Shown piece by piece: positions 43,285 to 51,794 of a stretch of 64,000 nt of DNA. The notes below the pieces were generated by a model that saw only the letters and a list, made by a program, of their open reading frames with translations, ran no database searches and had not been told where the DNA came from. The translations under genes and the position numbers were made by a program. Numbering within the stretch: position 1 is the first letter of the stretch; each line of letters opens with the position of its first letter. This DNA is from Sphingobacteriaceae bacterium (GTDB taxonomy: Bacteria > Bacteroidota > Bacteroidia > B-17B0 > Aurantibacillaceae), in assembly GCA_016715905.1 (NCBI GenBank), contig JADJXI010000003.1, positions 682,001 to 746,000 of the forward strand. Direction: 5' to 3'.

Positions 43285-44385
43285 ATGAGCAAGAACGGTA
43301 AAGTATTGGTAGCTATGAGTGGTGGTATTGACAGTAGTGTTACCGCTATGATGTTGCATGAAGAGGGGTACGAAGTTATTGGTATAACCATGAAAACATG
43401 GGATTATGAAACTTCAGGCTCTTCTAAAAGAGAAACAGGTTGTTGCAGTTTGGATAGCATAAATGATGCTCGTACTATGGCCGTAGCTTATGGTTTTCCG
43501 CATTACATATTAGACATTAGAGGCGAATTCGGAGAGCATATTATTAATAATTTTGTGGAAGAGTATTTGGCCGGCAGAACACCTAATCCATGCGTATTAT
43601 GCAATACGCATATAAAGTGGGATGCATTACTTAAGCGGGCCGACATGCTTGATTGTGAATTTATAGCTACCGGACATTATGCACAACTAAGAACAGAACA
43701 AAACCGAAGGATAATTTCTAAAGGAATAGATCAAACCAAAGATCAAACTTATGTATTGTGGGGTTTAGATCAAGCGTGTTTAAAAAGAACTATGTTTCCA
43801 TTAGGGGGATTTAAAAAAACAGAAATAAAGCAAATGGCTAAAGATGCCGGATTTTATGATTTGGCCAACAAAAGTGAAAGTTATGATATTTGTTTTGTGC
43901 CCGATAATGATTATAGAGCTTTTTTAAAACATCGTATGCCCGGTTTAGAAGAGAAAGTGGATGGTGGAATATATCTTTTTAAAGGAAAAGAAGTGGGAAA
44001 GCACAGAGGATATCCTTTTTATACCATTGGTCAAAGAAAAGGATTAGATATAGCATTGGGTGCGCCTGTTTTTGTAAAAGAAATCATTCCGGAAACAAAT
44101 ACAGTTATATTAGGAGATAAAGACGATTTGGAAGAAAATCAATTAACTGTTCGTGATTTTAATATTTCAAAATATGAAAATTTACCTTCCGATTTCGAGT
44201 CTTTAACCAAAATCAGATATAAAGATGCCGGAACTATGGCAACACTCAATATTATTGATGATAAAATTGATGTTATTTTTCATGCCCCCGTTTCCGGTGT
44301 TGCTCCCGGACAAAGTGCTGTGTTTTATGAAGAAAATGATTTAGTGGGTGGAGGATTTATAGATCGAAAGCCTTTAAAATTCTAA
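43285..44385 (+). CDS. mnmA: tRNA-specific 2-thiouridylase
   Basis: 366 aa, standard length. MnmA makes the 2-thio group on U34 of Lys, Glu and Gln tRNAs. The PP-loop motif is MSGGIDSSV (residues 10-18). The catalytic Cys in TPNPCVLCN and the second Cys in SYDICFVPD are both present. It lacks the usual N-terminal deviations and starts with MSKNGKVLVAMSGG, as expected. Confidence 0.97.
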   Translation: MSKNGKVLVAMSGGIDSSVTAMMLHEEGYEVIGITMKTWDYETSGSSKRETGCCSLDSINDARTMAVAYGFPHYILDIRGEFGEHIINNFVEEYLAGRTPNPCVLCNTHIKWDALLKRADMLDCEFIATGHYAQLRTEQNRRIISKGIDQTKDQTYVLWGLDQACLKRTMFPLGGFKKTEIKQMAKDAGFYDLANKSESYDICFVPDNDYRAFLKHRMPGLEEKVDGGIYLFKGKEVGKHRGYPFYTIGQRKGLDIALGAPVFVKEIIPETNTVILGDKDDLEENQLTVRDFNISKYENLPSDFESLTKIRYKDAGTMATLNIIDDKIDVIFHAPVSGVAPGQSAVFYEENDLVGGGFIDRKPLKF

Positions 44386-44418
44386 CAACTTAGCGTTAAT
44401 TAGTAATTGAATTGCACA

Positions 44419-44449
44419 TTTGTTCATGTGCCATATTCTTTTAAATTTA
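44419..44449 (+). promoter_or_regulatory. promoter of fabD
   Basis: TTTG at 44419-44422, a 19-base spacer and TAAATTTA at 44442-44449 (one mismatch in the last base). ATG at 44474. It supports the short fabD start over 44420. Confidence 0.6.
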
Positions 44450-44473
44450 CAATTCTATTCCAAAAATACACAA

Positions 44474-45361
44474 ATGAAAAAAGCATACATTTTTCCGGGG
44501 CAGGGTTCTCAGTTTTCGGGAATGGGAAAAGAACTTTACGACTCCAATGAAACAGCTAAAACACTTTTCGAAAAAGCCAATCAAATATTAGGTTTTCGCA
44601 TCACTGATACCATGTTTGCGGGTTCTGATGAAGAGCTGAAACAAACTAAAATAACTCAGCCGGCCATTTTTTTACATTCAGTTGTATTAGCGGCCACTAA
44701 ATCGAATGATTTTAAACCGGACATGGTTGCCGGCCATTCTTTGGGTGAATTTTCTGCATTGGTAGCTAATAAAACATTACAGTTTGAAGATGCTTTGGTT
44801 TTAGTTTACAAAAGAGCACTTGCTATGCAAAAAGCTTGTGAATTAAATCCAAGTACAATGGCAGCTATTCTAAACTTAGATGATAAAGTAGTAGAAGATA
44901 TTTGCGCCGCAATTACAAATGAGGGCCAAATTGTTGTTGCCGCCAATTATAATTGTCCGGGACAATTGGTTATTTCTGGAAGTTTGGAAGGTGTTAATTT
45001 GGCCTGCGAAAAATTAAAAGCTGCCGGTGCCAAACGTGCATTGCTTTTGCCGGTAGGGGGTGCATTTCATTCACCACTTATGGAGCCCGCAAAAATTGAA
45101 TTAGAGCAAGCCATACTTTCAACTTCATTTAATCAACCTATTTGTCCGGTTTATCAAAATGTCACAGCTAGTGCAGTTTCGGATGCTGAACAAATAAAAA
45201 AGAATTTAATTGCTCAATTAACAGCTCCGGTAAAATGGACTCAAAGTATTCAACAAATGGTGAGTGATGGAGCTACTCAATTTATAGAAGTAGGGCCTGG
45301 TAAAGTTTTACAAGGCTTGGTTAAAAAAATAAGTGCCGGAGCCGAAGCAATGAGTGTATGA
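44474..45361 (+). CDS. fabD: malonyl-CoA:ACP transacylase
   Basis: 295 aa from ATG 44474, with the family N-terminus KKAYIFPGQGSQFSGMGKELY. FabD loads malonate onto acyl carrier protein for fatty acid synthesis. The nucleophile motif GHSLG is at residues 87-91 (S89), and the catalytic His is in GGAFHSPLM. The next gene overlaps by 4 bases (ATGA). Confidence 0.96.
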   Translation: MKKAYIFPGQGSQFSGMGKELYDSNETAKTLFEKANQILGFRITDTMFAGSDEELKQTKITQPAIFLHSVVLAATKSNDFKPDMVAGHSLGEFSALVANKTLQFEDALVLVYKRALAMQKACELNPSTMAAILNLDDKVVEDICAAITNEGQIVVAANYNCPGQLVISGSLEGVNLACEKLKAAGAKRALLLPVGGAFHSPLMEPAKIELEQAILSTSFNQPICPVYQNVTASAVSDAEQIKKNLIAQLTAPVKWTQSIQQMVSDGATQFIEVGPGKVLQGLVKKISAGAEAMSV

Positions 45362-46098
45362 AAAAATTAATTAGCTTTTGTTTAGTTATTAATTTACTTA
45401 CTTTAAAAAGTCAAACACGCTTTTTTCAGGGTATCGGAATATTTGCTTCCGGTACACAATCCATGCATAATTATAAAAACACAACGCAAGACAATAAAGA
45501 TTTTGCGAATGACAATCCTAGTAATTTTGTATTTGCAAATTATTACCCGCAATCTCATATTTCCAGGGAAAATTTCAGCTGGGGTGCTGGACTTTTTTTG
45601 GAATTTATTGACAGTGATAGAATTCGTTGGCAAACAGAAGCAACGTATATGAAGAAAAGTGTTTTAGAGAAAGAGGTGATCGATCCCTTTTTTGGAACTC
45701 GAGCCGGGAATTTTTCTGCTAATAAATACACCTATATACAATGGAATAATTATTTAAAGTTTTTAAATATTGGATTAGGACCCAGGTGGTATGGGATGTT
45801 GGGAGTACGTTTAGAGTATTTATTAAATAGTAGCGCTTCCGTATTTACTTCAGTAGCCGGAAGTTTTCCTAAGTTTTGGTTTAGTGGAGATGCAGCTCTG
45901 GGTTATGAATTCCCAATTGCTCGACGATTGAATATGTTCGTCGAATATCATTGGAATCCGGATATTATTCGACATAAACATAATAATATTAAAGTTCGTA
46001 ATCGTACCTTTGAACTTCGGGTTGGAATTGTGTATCGCCCAAGGAAAAAAAGAATTGACGATTGCAACGCACCTAGATACAAAGGACCCGCATATTAA
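45358..46098 (+). CDS. outer membrane beta-barrel-like protein
   Basis: 246 aa. Signal peptide (KKLISFCLVINLLTLKS). The remainder shows alternating aromatic strands (WGAGLFLEFI, IRWQTEATYMKKS, YGMLGVRLEYLL, LNMFVEYHWN, FELRVGIVYR), as in small porin-like or OmpA-N-like barrels of Bacteroidota. It is translationally coupled to fabD and 11 bases before ald. The ligand is unknown. Confidence 0.7.
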   Translation: MKKLISFCLVINLLTLKSQTRFFQGIGIFASGTQSMHNYKNTTQDNKDFANDNPSNFVFANYYPQSHISRENFSWGAGLFLEFIDSDRIRWQTEATYMKKSVLEKEVIDPFFGTRAGNFSANKYTYIQWNNYLKFLNIGLGPRWYGMLGVRLEYLLNSSASVFTSVAGSFPKFWFSGDAALGYEFPIARRLNMFVEYHWNPDIIRHKHNNIKVRNRTFELRVGIVYRPRKKRIDDCNAPRYKGPAY

Positions 46099-46109
46099 AT
46101 TTTTGAATT

Positions 46110-47327
46110 ATGGCAATGAATAAAGACGTTTTATTTGCACTTACAAAGGGTGCATATGCACCGCAGGAAGAAATGCTGGAAGTGGCAAGAAAAAAAGGAA
46201 AACTCTTAATCGGAATTCCAAAAGAAATTGCTTTTCAAGAAAATCGAGTTGCCTTAGTACCGGATGCGGTGAATTTATTAACGAATAATGGGCATAGAAT
46301 AATAATTCAATCCGGAGCGGGTAAGGCAGCGAATTTTGAAGACAGTGATTATAGCGAGGCTGGTGCAGAAATAGTGAATTCACCTGAGGAAGTATATAAG
46401 GCGAATTTGATTTTAAAAATTGCGCCCCCAACTATTGAAGAAATTGAACTCATGCAACCTAAGCAAACACTTTTTAGTGCCTTGCAGTTAACTGTTCAGC
46501 CTCAGGATTTTTTAAAAAAATTAACCAGTAAAAAATTAAATTGTGTAGCATTTGATCTAATATTAGATGATGCTGGAATTTTTCCGGTAATCCGCGCTAT
46601 GGGTGAGATTGCCGGTGGCGCAAGTATTTTGATAGCCGCAGAATTATTGAGTAATGTAAATAATGGTGTTGGGTCTATTTTAGGAGGAATCAGCGGCATT
46701 TCACCAACCGAGGTAGTAATTATTGGTGCTGGTACAGTTGGAGAAGTAGCAGCCAGAGCTGCATTAGGATTAGGAGCAACGGTAAAAGTATTTGACAACT
46801 CAACCTCTAGATTACGTCGCTTGCAAAATCAATTACCTTCAAGAGTATTTACATCAGTTATTGTTCCTAAAGTGTTGGAAAAACATTTAAAATCAGCAGA
46901 TGTTGCTATTGGAGCTCTAAGAGCTACCCGTGGCAGAACTCCTTGTGTAGTTACAGAAGCAATGGTGAGTGAAATGAAACCCGGTTCGGTAATCATTGAT
47001 GTAAGTATAGATCAGGGAGGCGTGTTTGAAACATCCGAAGTAACCAATCATTCACAACCTGTTTTCAGAAAAAATGGAGTGATTCATTATTGCGTACCTA
47101 ATATAAATAGTCGAGTTGCCCGCACTGCTTCTTATGCCTTAAGTAATATTTTTCAGCAGGTTGTTATGAATATGGGTGATGAAGGAGGTTTTGATGGAAT
47201 AGTTCGTAAGGATCCGGGATTAAGAAACGGAGTTTACATTTATAATGGAATTCTTACTAATCAGTTTTTAGGCGAAGCATTTAACTTACCATTTAAAGAC
47301 ATTAATCTGTTGATGGCAGCAATTTAA
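46110..47327 (+). CDS. ald: alanine dehydrogenase
   Basis: 405 aa. It interconverts L-alanine and pyruvate plus ammonia using NAD. Family stretches: IGIPKEIAFQENRVALVPDAV, the nucleotide-binding GAGTVGEVAARAALGLGATVKVFDNS, and VIIDVSIDQGGVFETSEVT near the end. There is an N-terminal extension of about 30 residues compared with the classic 370-aa enzyme, which is common in this phylum. It is downstream of the fabD/OMP pair with 11 bases between, so probably co-transcribed. Confidence 0.94.
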   Translation: MAMNKDVLFALTKGAYAPQEEMLEVARKKGKLLIGIPKEIAFQENRVALVPDAVNLLTNNGHRIIIQSGAGKAANFEDSDYSEAGAEIVNSPEEVYKANLILKIAPPTIEEIELMQPKQTLFSALQLTVQPQDFLKKLTSKKLNCVAFDLILDDAGIFPVIRAMGEIAGGASILIAAELLSNVNNGVGSILGGISGISPTEVVIIGAGTVGEVAARAALGLGATVKVFDNSTSRLRRLQNQLPSRVFTSVIVPKVLEKHLKSADVAIGALRATRGRTPCVVTEAMVSEMKPGSVIIDVSIDQGGVFETSEVTNHSQPVFRKNGVIHYCVPNINSRVARTASYALSNIFQQVVMNMGDEGGFDGIVRKDPGLRNGVYIYNGILTNQFLGEAFNLPFKDINLLMAAI

Positions 47328-47340
47328 CGGTAAAGAATAA

Positions 47341-48429
47341 TTAAGCTCTTCCTAATTTCCACAACATCATTTCATGCGACCATAGGGCGCCAATAAATGT
47401 CTTTTTAGATAAATAGGGTAGTTGGAATTCCGCAGCTGTTTCCTTAACAATTTTAGAAATTTTAGGATAATGAACATGGCAAATTGTTGGGAATAAGTGA
47501 TGTTCTACCTGAAAATTTAAACCGCCCATTAACCAGGATAATATTGGATTTCCATTAGCAAAATTCATAGTGGTTTTAATTTGGTGGATTGCCCAATCAT
47601 TTTCTAAATTTCCTGATTCTGTAGGTAAAGGAAATTCCGTTGTTTCAGCTACGTGTGCAGGTTGAAAAATGGCAGCCAAAACAAAACCGGCAATATAATG
47701 TATAGTTAAAAATCCGATTACCCAATCAATAAAGGTCATATTGCTGACAAACACAAAAGGTAAAATCATATAGGCAAAATAAAACACTTTAGAGAAAATG
47801 ATTATCATAAGTTCCTTCATAAAGGTTGAATTCTGGGCTTTCACTAAACCTAATTTTTCATATCTTCTTAATTGCTTAAAATCTTTTGTAGAGGTCCACA
47901 TCATGGTCATCATGCCATAAAAAATCCAAGCATAAATGAACTGTAATTTATGAATCCACTTTCTCTTTGCATGAGGTTCAAAACGCATAAAACCGGGAGG
48001 GGTAATGTCCTCATCATGATTATGCACATTCGTAAATGTGTGATGAATTACATTGTGTTGAATTTTCCAATTCATGGCATGACCGCCCAGTAAATTAATT
48101 GAAAAACCTAAAAAGCTGTTTAGTTTTTTATTATTACTATAGCTGCCGTGATTGGCATCGTGCATAATACAAAGTCCGATTCCGGCCATCGCAAAACCCA
48201 TAATTCCGGCCAACATCCACCAAACTAATTTGCTTTCAAAAATACCTGTACACAATAGGGTAAACGGCACAACGTACGCCGAAATCATAAAAATGGTTTT
48301 GATATACATATTTATATTTCCGGTTTTGCTTATATTATTTTCTTTGAAATAAGCATCAACACGTTTTTTCAATTCCATATAGAATTGACGATTATTATTC
48401 GTAAATCTGATGTTACTTGTTCCGAGCAT
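47341..48429 (-). CDS. membrane fatty acid desaturase (front-end-like)
   Basis: 362 aa, four main membrane helices. Three histidine boxes: HDANH (residues 90-94), HNVIHH with TFTNVHNHD (about 125-138), and QVEHHLFP near 305-312. Gln in place of the first His of box 3 is typical of front-end and delta-6-like acyl desaturases; no cytochrome b5 domain is fused, so a separate electron donor is needed. It converges on ald with a 13-base gap. Confidence 0.93.
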   Translation of the reverse strand: MLGTSNIRFTNNNRQFYMELKKRVDAYFKENNISKTGNINMYIKTIFMISAYVVPFTLLCTGIFESKLVWWMLAGIMGFAMAGIGLCIMHDANHGSYSNNKKLNSFLGFSINLLGGHAMNWKIQHNVIHHTFTNVHNHDEDITPPGFMRFEPHAKRKWIHKLQFIYAWIFYGMMTMMWTSTKDFKQLRRYEKLGLVKAQNSTFMKELMIIIFSKVFYFAYMILPFVFVSNMTFIDWVIGFLTIHYIAGFVLAAIFQPAHVAETTEFPLPTESGNLENDWAIHQIKTTMNFANGNPILSWLMGGLNFQVEHHLFPTICHVHYPKISKIVKETAAEFQLPYLSKKTFIGALWSHEMMLWKLGRA

Positions 48430-48485
48430 AATTCATTTAAAATTTTATGACTGTGAAGTTAGTTGATTCGAGCTAAAGAAAAAAA

Positions 48486-48854
48486 TTATTTAGTTTGGAT
48501 ATCAACAATATATTGTTTAACCGCAACGCTATCTTTCATCTTTAATAATTTTAGTTTTATCGTAGTTTTACCCTGTTTCAGAGCTAAAAAATTAATATCC
48601 AGTCCTTTCTGATCACCATGCCAAACTGAATTAATATGATTTATTATTTCATGATTATAATCATCTATTAAAACCCAATTTTCGCCCAATTTGTGATTTT
48701 CAGGTAGATTAATCTTGAATTTTTTTTTGGCAATAATTTTATTTTCATTTGGGAATTCCGCTTTTAGCTCATCAATAGAACAACGTTGCATGCCAAAGCC
48801 AATTAAAATAATCCAAATAAATGTCTGTTTATTCACAGATTTAAATACCCGCAT
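48486..48854 (-). CDS. small exported hypothetical protein, possibly chagasin-like
   Basis: 122 aa. A hydrophobic N-terminus (FIWIILIGFGMQRC) resembles a lipoprotein or export signal. The rest is beta-rich; the order of strands (INLPENHKLGENW, then INFLALKQGKTTIKLKLLKM, ending YIVDI) is reminiscent of chagasin-type protease inhibitors but lacks their clear NPTTGY motif, so this is weak. It starts inside the end of the VWA gene (14-base overlap) and is coupled to it. Confidence 0.55.
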   Translation of the reverse strand: MRVFKSVNKQTFIWIILIGFGMQRCSIDELKAEFPNENKIIAKKKFKINLPENHKLGENWVLIDDYNHEIINHINSVWHGDQKGLDINFLALKQGKTTIKLKLLKMKDSVAVKQYIVDIQTK

Positions 48855-50937
48855 ATTTTTTTCTAAAAAACCATTCTAAGCTTAATAAACTTAATATTAG
48901 TACAAAAATCCATTTAAATTCAACTAAAAAAATAGACTTGTGTGAGCTATAAGTTACTGGTTTTATGATAGTATTTTTTGCTATGCTATCACTTACACTT
49001 AAAATATTATCTGCTGGAAATAAAATGCCTCCACTTTGTTTGCTAAGTTGTGCAAGTAATTGATGATTAGCCACTGTATTTAAATTTTCTGTTTCAATTT
49101 TTCTTACAGTGAAAATACCCGACTTTGTTAAAATATCCCCATTTGTATTTACTTTTGCTTCATATTGATATTCACCCGGACTCAAATTACCTAAATTAAG
49201 TTTATATAATTTTTCAAATTTACTGAAGGAGTATTCAAATACTTTTTTATCCTCATTTGTTAATTTAAAATTCACGTCAGGTTCTGTTATAGCTTCATAA
49301 CTTTTATTGTAAACCTCGGCTTGTATAAGCACATCTTCATTTTCATTAACTAATTTAGGTGCGTTTATTCTAAAAAAGCTTTTGTCGGATTTAATAGAAA
49401 GAAACTGAATTATTTTGCTGATAAAATCATTAAACTGATTGTTATTATTTCTTTCTGCGAAATCTCTCATTTTCCATTTCCAAATTCCTTCGCCAATAAA
49501 AACTCCACTTCTTAAGTTAGCAACTTCAGTGAAAATTAATAAGGGATTGTTAGTTTCAATAGTGCCGATTTTTTGCTTTAGTAGTATTTCAACTCCGTTG
49601 TTAATGGAATAATTCCCAAAAGGAACTTTAAGGGCAGGCATTTCGTGAATCATATTTTTTAATTCTTCGCTTAAATTGAATAAGCCAAACTCAGTATTTA
49701 CAAAGGCCTCTACGTCATTTTGTTTTAACTGAGTTGGATTAAATTTCAGATATTGAATATTATCTGAAACTCGTGGGGCTATAATTAAATAAGGTATATT
49801 CTTATTTTTTAAAATATTTATCAAGTTAGCATTGGCATTTGAATATCCATGAATCACAACTAAATTATATAAGCTCAAATTTTCGTTACTTCCTTCAAAG
49901 TATAAACTTTTAAGTTCGTAAGAATTATTATTGGTGATAGCATCTTTTATTGCTGCAATATCCGGATGGGGGCTGTTGGCGAGTAGAAGAATTTTTTGCC
50001 TGCTGTCGATAACATCAACTAAAAAAGTAGAAGTGTTATTTTTAATATTTAATTCTTGTACAATAACTGATGTTTGAATGGTGTATTTATGCATACCTAC
50101 CTGCGAAGCATTTACTGTAAAAGATGTTGTACTAATAAAATTATCAGCGGTAATCAGCATTTTTTTCTCATCTAACTTCAGGTTGTTTTCATAAAGGCCA
50201 ATTTTAATTTCTTTGCCAATTGCTTTTTTGGACCGAATAACTACTTCAACAGGAAACACATTACCCAGATAGGAAAAAGAATTAGAATTAATTTTTTGAA
50301 TGGCCACATCAATTATTTCGGTTGTATCGCCCGTGGCAACGGTATAAATTGGAAAATTTAATTTTTCAATTTGATAGAGGGGATTTATTCCTTTATTGAT
50401 AATGCCATCGCTAACAATTATTAGAGCGCCAATATTTGTATTTGCAAAGTTATTTTCGATATCGCTCATTAATAACTGCATGTCTGATTCACGTTCTTTA
50501 AAATCGGCTTTTTGATAAGGGTTTACTTTAGAGCCGAAGCTTATCAGTTTTACCTGTTTTTCGCCGGACAATTGTTCTGCTAATTGTTGAATTTTTAGGG
50601 GCAAGGTGTTGCGAATAAAACTACTGTCTTTCGCACTTACCATCGAATTAGAATTATCTATAGCTATTATTACTGTGGGTTGTTGAGTTTCGTGCACATA
50701 TAATTTTATTAATATATCCAGTAGTAAAAGCATAAGAATTGAAAACACACTAAACCGCAGTGTGCTCATGATCCATAACCATAAGGAAGAAATTTCGGAA
50801 TTTTTCTTATGTTTAAAATAAAGAATTGCCGAAAGGATTCCGGCAATAAAAAAGCAGAAAAATAGATGATACCAGGAATTGCCGAATATCAATTTTGAAT
50901 CCAAATTAAAGTAAATTAAGTAAGCATGCCTCCGCAA
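48841..50937 (-). CDS. membrane protein with VWA domain
   Basis: 698 aa from a TTG at 50937; a second TTG at 50904 would clear the fabG stop and fits the family N-terminus (LIFGNSWYHLFF) better. Two N-terminal helices (about 22-40 and 57-75) are followed by a VWA domain with the MIDAS motif DNSNS after VIIAI. Further Ig-like regions in the periplasm and a C-terminal helix (FVLILSLLSLEWFF) follow. This matches Bacteroidota VWA membrane proteins of unknown role. It follows fabG on the same strand. Confidence 0.8.
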   Translation of the reverse strand: MRRHAYLIYFNLDSKLIFGNSWYHLFFCFFIAGILSAILYFKHKKNSEISSLWLWIMSTLRFSVFSILMLLLLDILIKLYVHETQQPTVIIAIDNSNSMVSAKDSSFIRNTLPLKIQQLAEQLSGEKQVKLISFGSKVNPYQKADFKERESDMQLLMSDIENNFANTNIGALIIVSDGIINKGINPLYQIEKLNFPIYTVATGDTTEIIDVAIQKINSNSFSYLGNVFPVEVVIRSKKAIGKEIKIGLYENNLKLDEKKMLITADNFISTTSFTVNASQVGMHKYTIQTSVIVQELNIKNNTSTFLVDVIDSRQKILLLANSPHPDIAAIKDAITNNNSYELKSLYFEGSNENLSLYNLVVIHGYSNANANLINILKNKNIPYLIIAPRVSDNIQYLKFNPTQLKQNDVEAFVNTEFGLFNLSEELKNMIHEMPALKVPFGNYSINNGVEILLKQKIGTIETNNPLLIFTEVANLRSGVFIGEGIWKWKMRDFAERNNNNQFNDFISKIIQFLSIKSDKSFFRINAPKLVNENEDVLIQAEVYNKSYEAITEPDVNFKLTNEDKKVFEYSFSKFEKLYKLNLGNLSPGEYQYEAKVNTNGDILTKSGIFTVRKIETENLNTVANHQLLAQLSKQSGGILFPADNILSVSDSIAKNTIIKPVTYSSHKSIFLVEFKWIFVLILSLLSLEWFFRKKYAGI

Positions 50938-51662
50938 ACATTAATGCACTGACCGGTTATATATGAACTCATATCGCTCGCCAGAAATAGCGTTAAATTA
51001 GCTACATCCTCAGGACTTCCTCCTCGTTTTAAAGGTATTCCGTCTCTCCATTGTTGTATCATTTTTTCGTCCAATGCAGCGGTCATTTCTGTTTCAATAA
51101 ATCCGGGTGCAATGGCATTACATCGTATATTTCTTGATCCCAATTCTAATGCAACTGATTTTGTAAAACCAATAATACCTGCTTTTGATGCGGCATAATT
51201 ACTTTGACCCGCGTTGCCTTTTACACCTACCACCGAACTCATATTAATGATAGATCCTTTTTTTGCTTTTAGCATAGGACGTTGTGCAGCCTTAGTTAAA
51301 TTAAAAACAGATTTTAGATTAGCATTAATTACATCGTCCCATTGTTGTTCACTCATGCGCATCAATAAAGTATCTTTAGTAATACCAGCATTATTTACTA
51401 ATATATCAATGGTACCAAATGTTTCAAGTACCTGGTTAACCAAAGTATCAGCTGAAGCAAAATTTGCGGCGTCACTTTTATATCCTTTTGCCTTAACTCC
51501 TAAATTATTTAGTTCGCACTCTAATTCTTTCGCCATTTCTTCTGAATTCATGTAAGTAAAGGCCACATTTGAACCGGATTTGGCAAACGCTAAAGCTACA
51601 GATCGGCCAATTCCACGCGTGGCTCCTGAAATTAAAACCGTTTTATTTTGTAAATCTTTCAT
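50916..51662 (-). CDS. fabG: 3-oxoacyl-[acyl-carrier-protein] reductase
   Basis: 248 aa from ATG 51662, where the family N-terminus (LQNKTVLISGATRGIG) begins; the frame upstream to 51794 is not conserved-looking. The SDR nucleotide motif is GATRGIG, NNAG is at 90-93, and the catalytic Ser-Tyr-Lys is in INMSSV and SNYAASK. It reduces 3-oxoacyl-ACP in fatty acid synthesis. A -7 element is 18 bases upstream of the ATG. Confidence 0.95.
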   Translation of the reverse strand: MKDLQNKTVLISGATRGIGRSVALAFAKSGSNVAFTYMNSEEMAKELECELNNLGVKAKGYKSDAANFASADTLVNQVLETFGTIDILVNNAGITKDTLLMRMSEQQWDDVINANLKSVFNLTKAAQRPMLKAKKGSIINMSSVVGVKGNAGQSNYAASKAGIIGFTKSVALELGSRNIRCNAIAPGFIETEMTAALDEKMIQQWRDGIPLKRGGSPEDVANLTLFLASDMSSYITGQCINVCGGMLT

Positions 51663-51679
51663 AATGATTGGGTAAAACT

Positions 51680-51687
51680 CAAATGTA
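51680..51687 (-). promoter_or_regulatory. -7 element of fabG
   Basis: The minus strand reads TACATTTG, a match to TAnnTTTG, 18 bases before the fabG ATG. It supports the short start at 51662. Confidence 0.5.
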
Positions 51688-51733
51688 ATACTAAATAATA
51701 TGAGAAATAACTTAATGTTTTTAACAATATTTT

Positions 51734-51741
51734 TATCTTTG
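51734..51741 (+). promoter_or_regulatory. -7 element of giant T9SS protein copy 3
   Basis: TATCTTTG, an exact match to TAnnTTTG, 53 bases before the ATG at 51795. The region between fabG and this gene carries divergent -7 elements about 46 bases apart. Confidence 0.55.
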
Positions 51742-51794
51742 GCACGATAATTGCAAAGAATGTTAAAATCGAAATCAACATTAAACTCAAACAT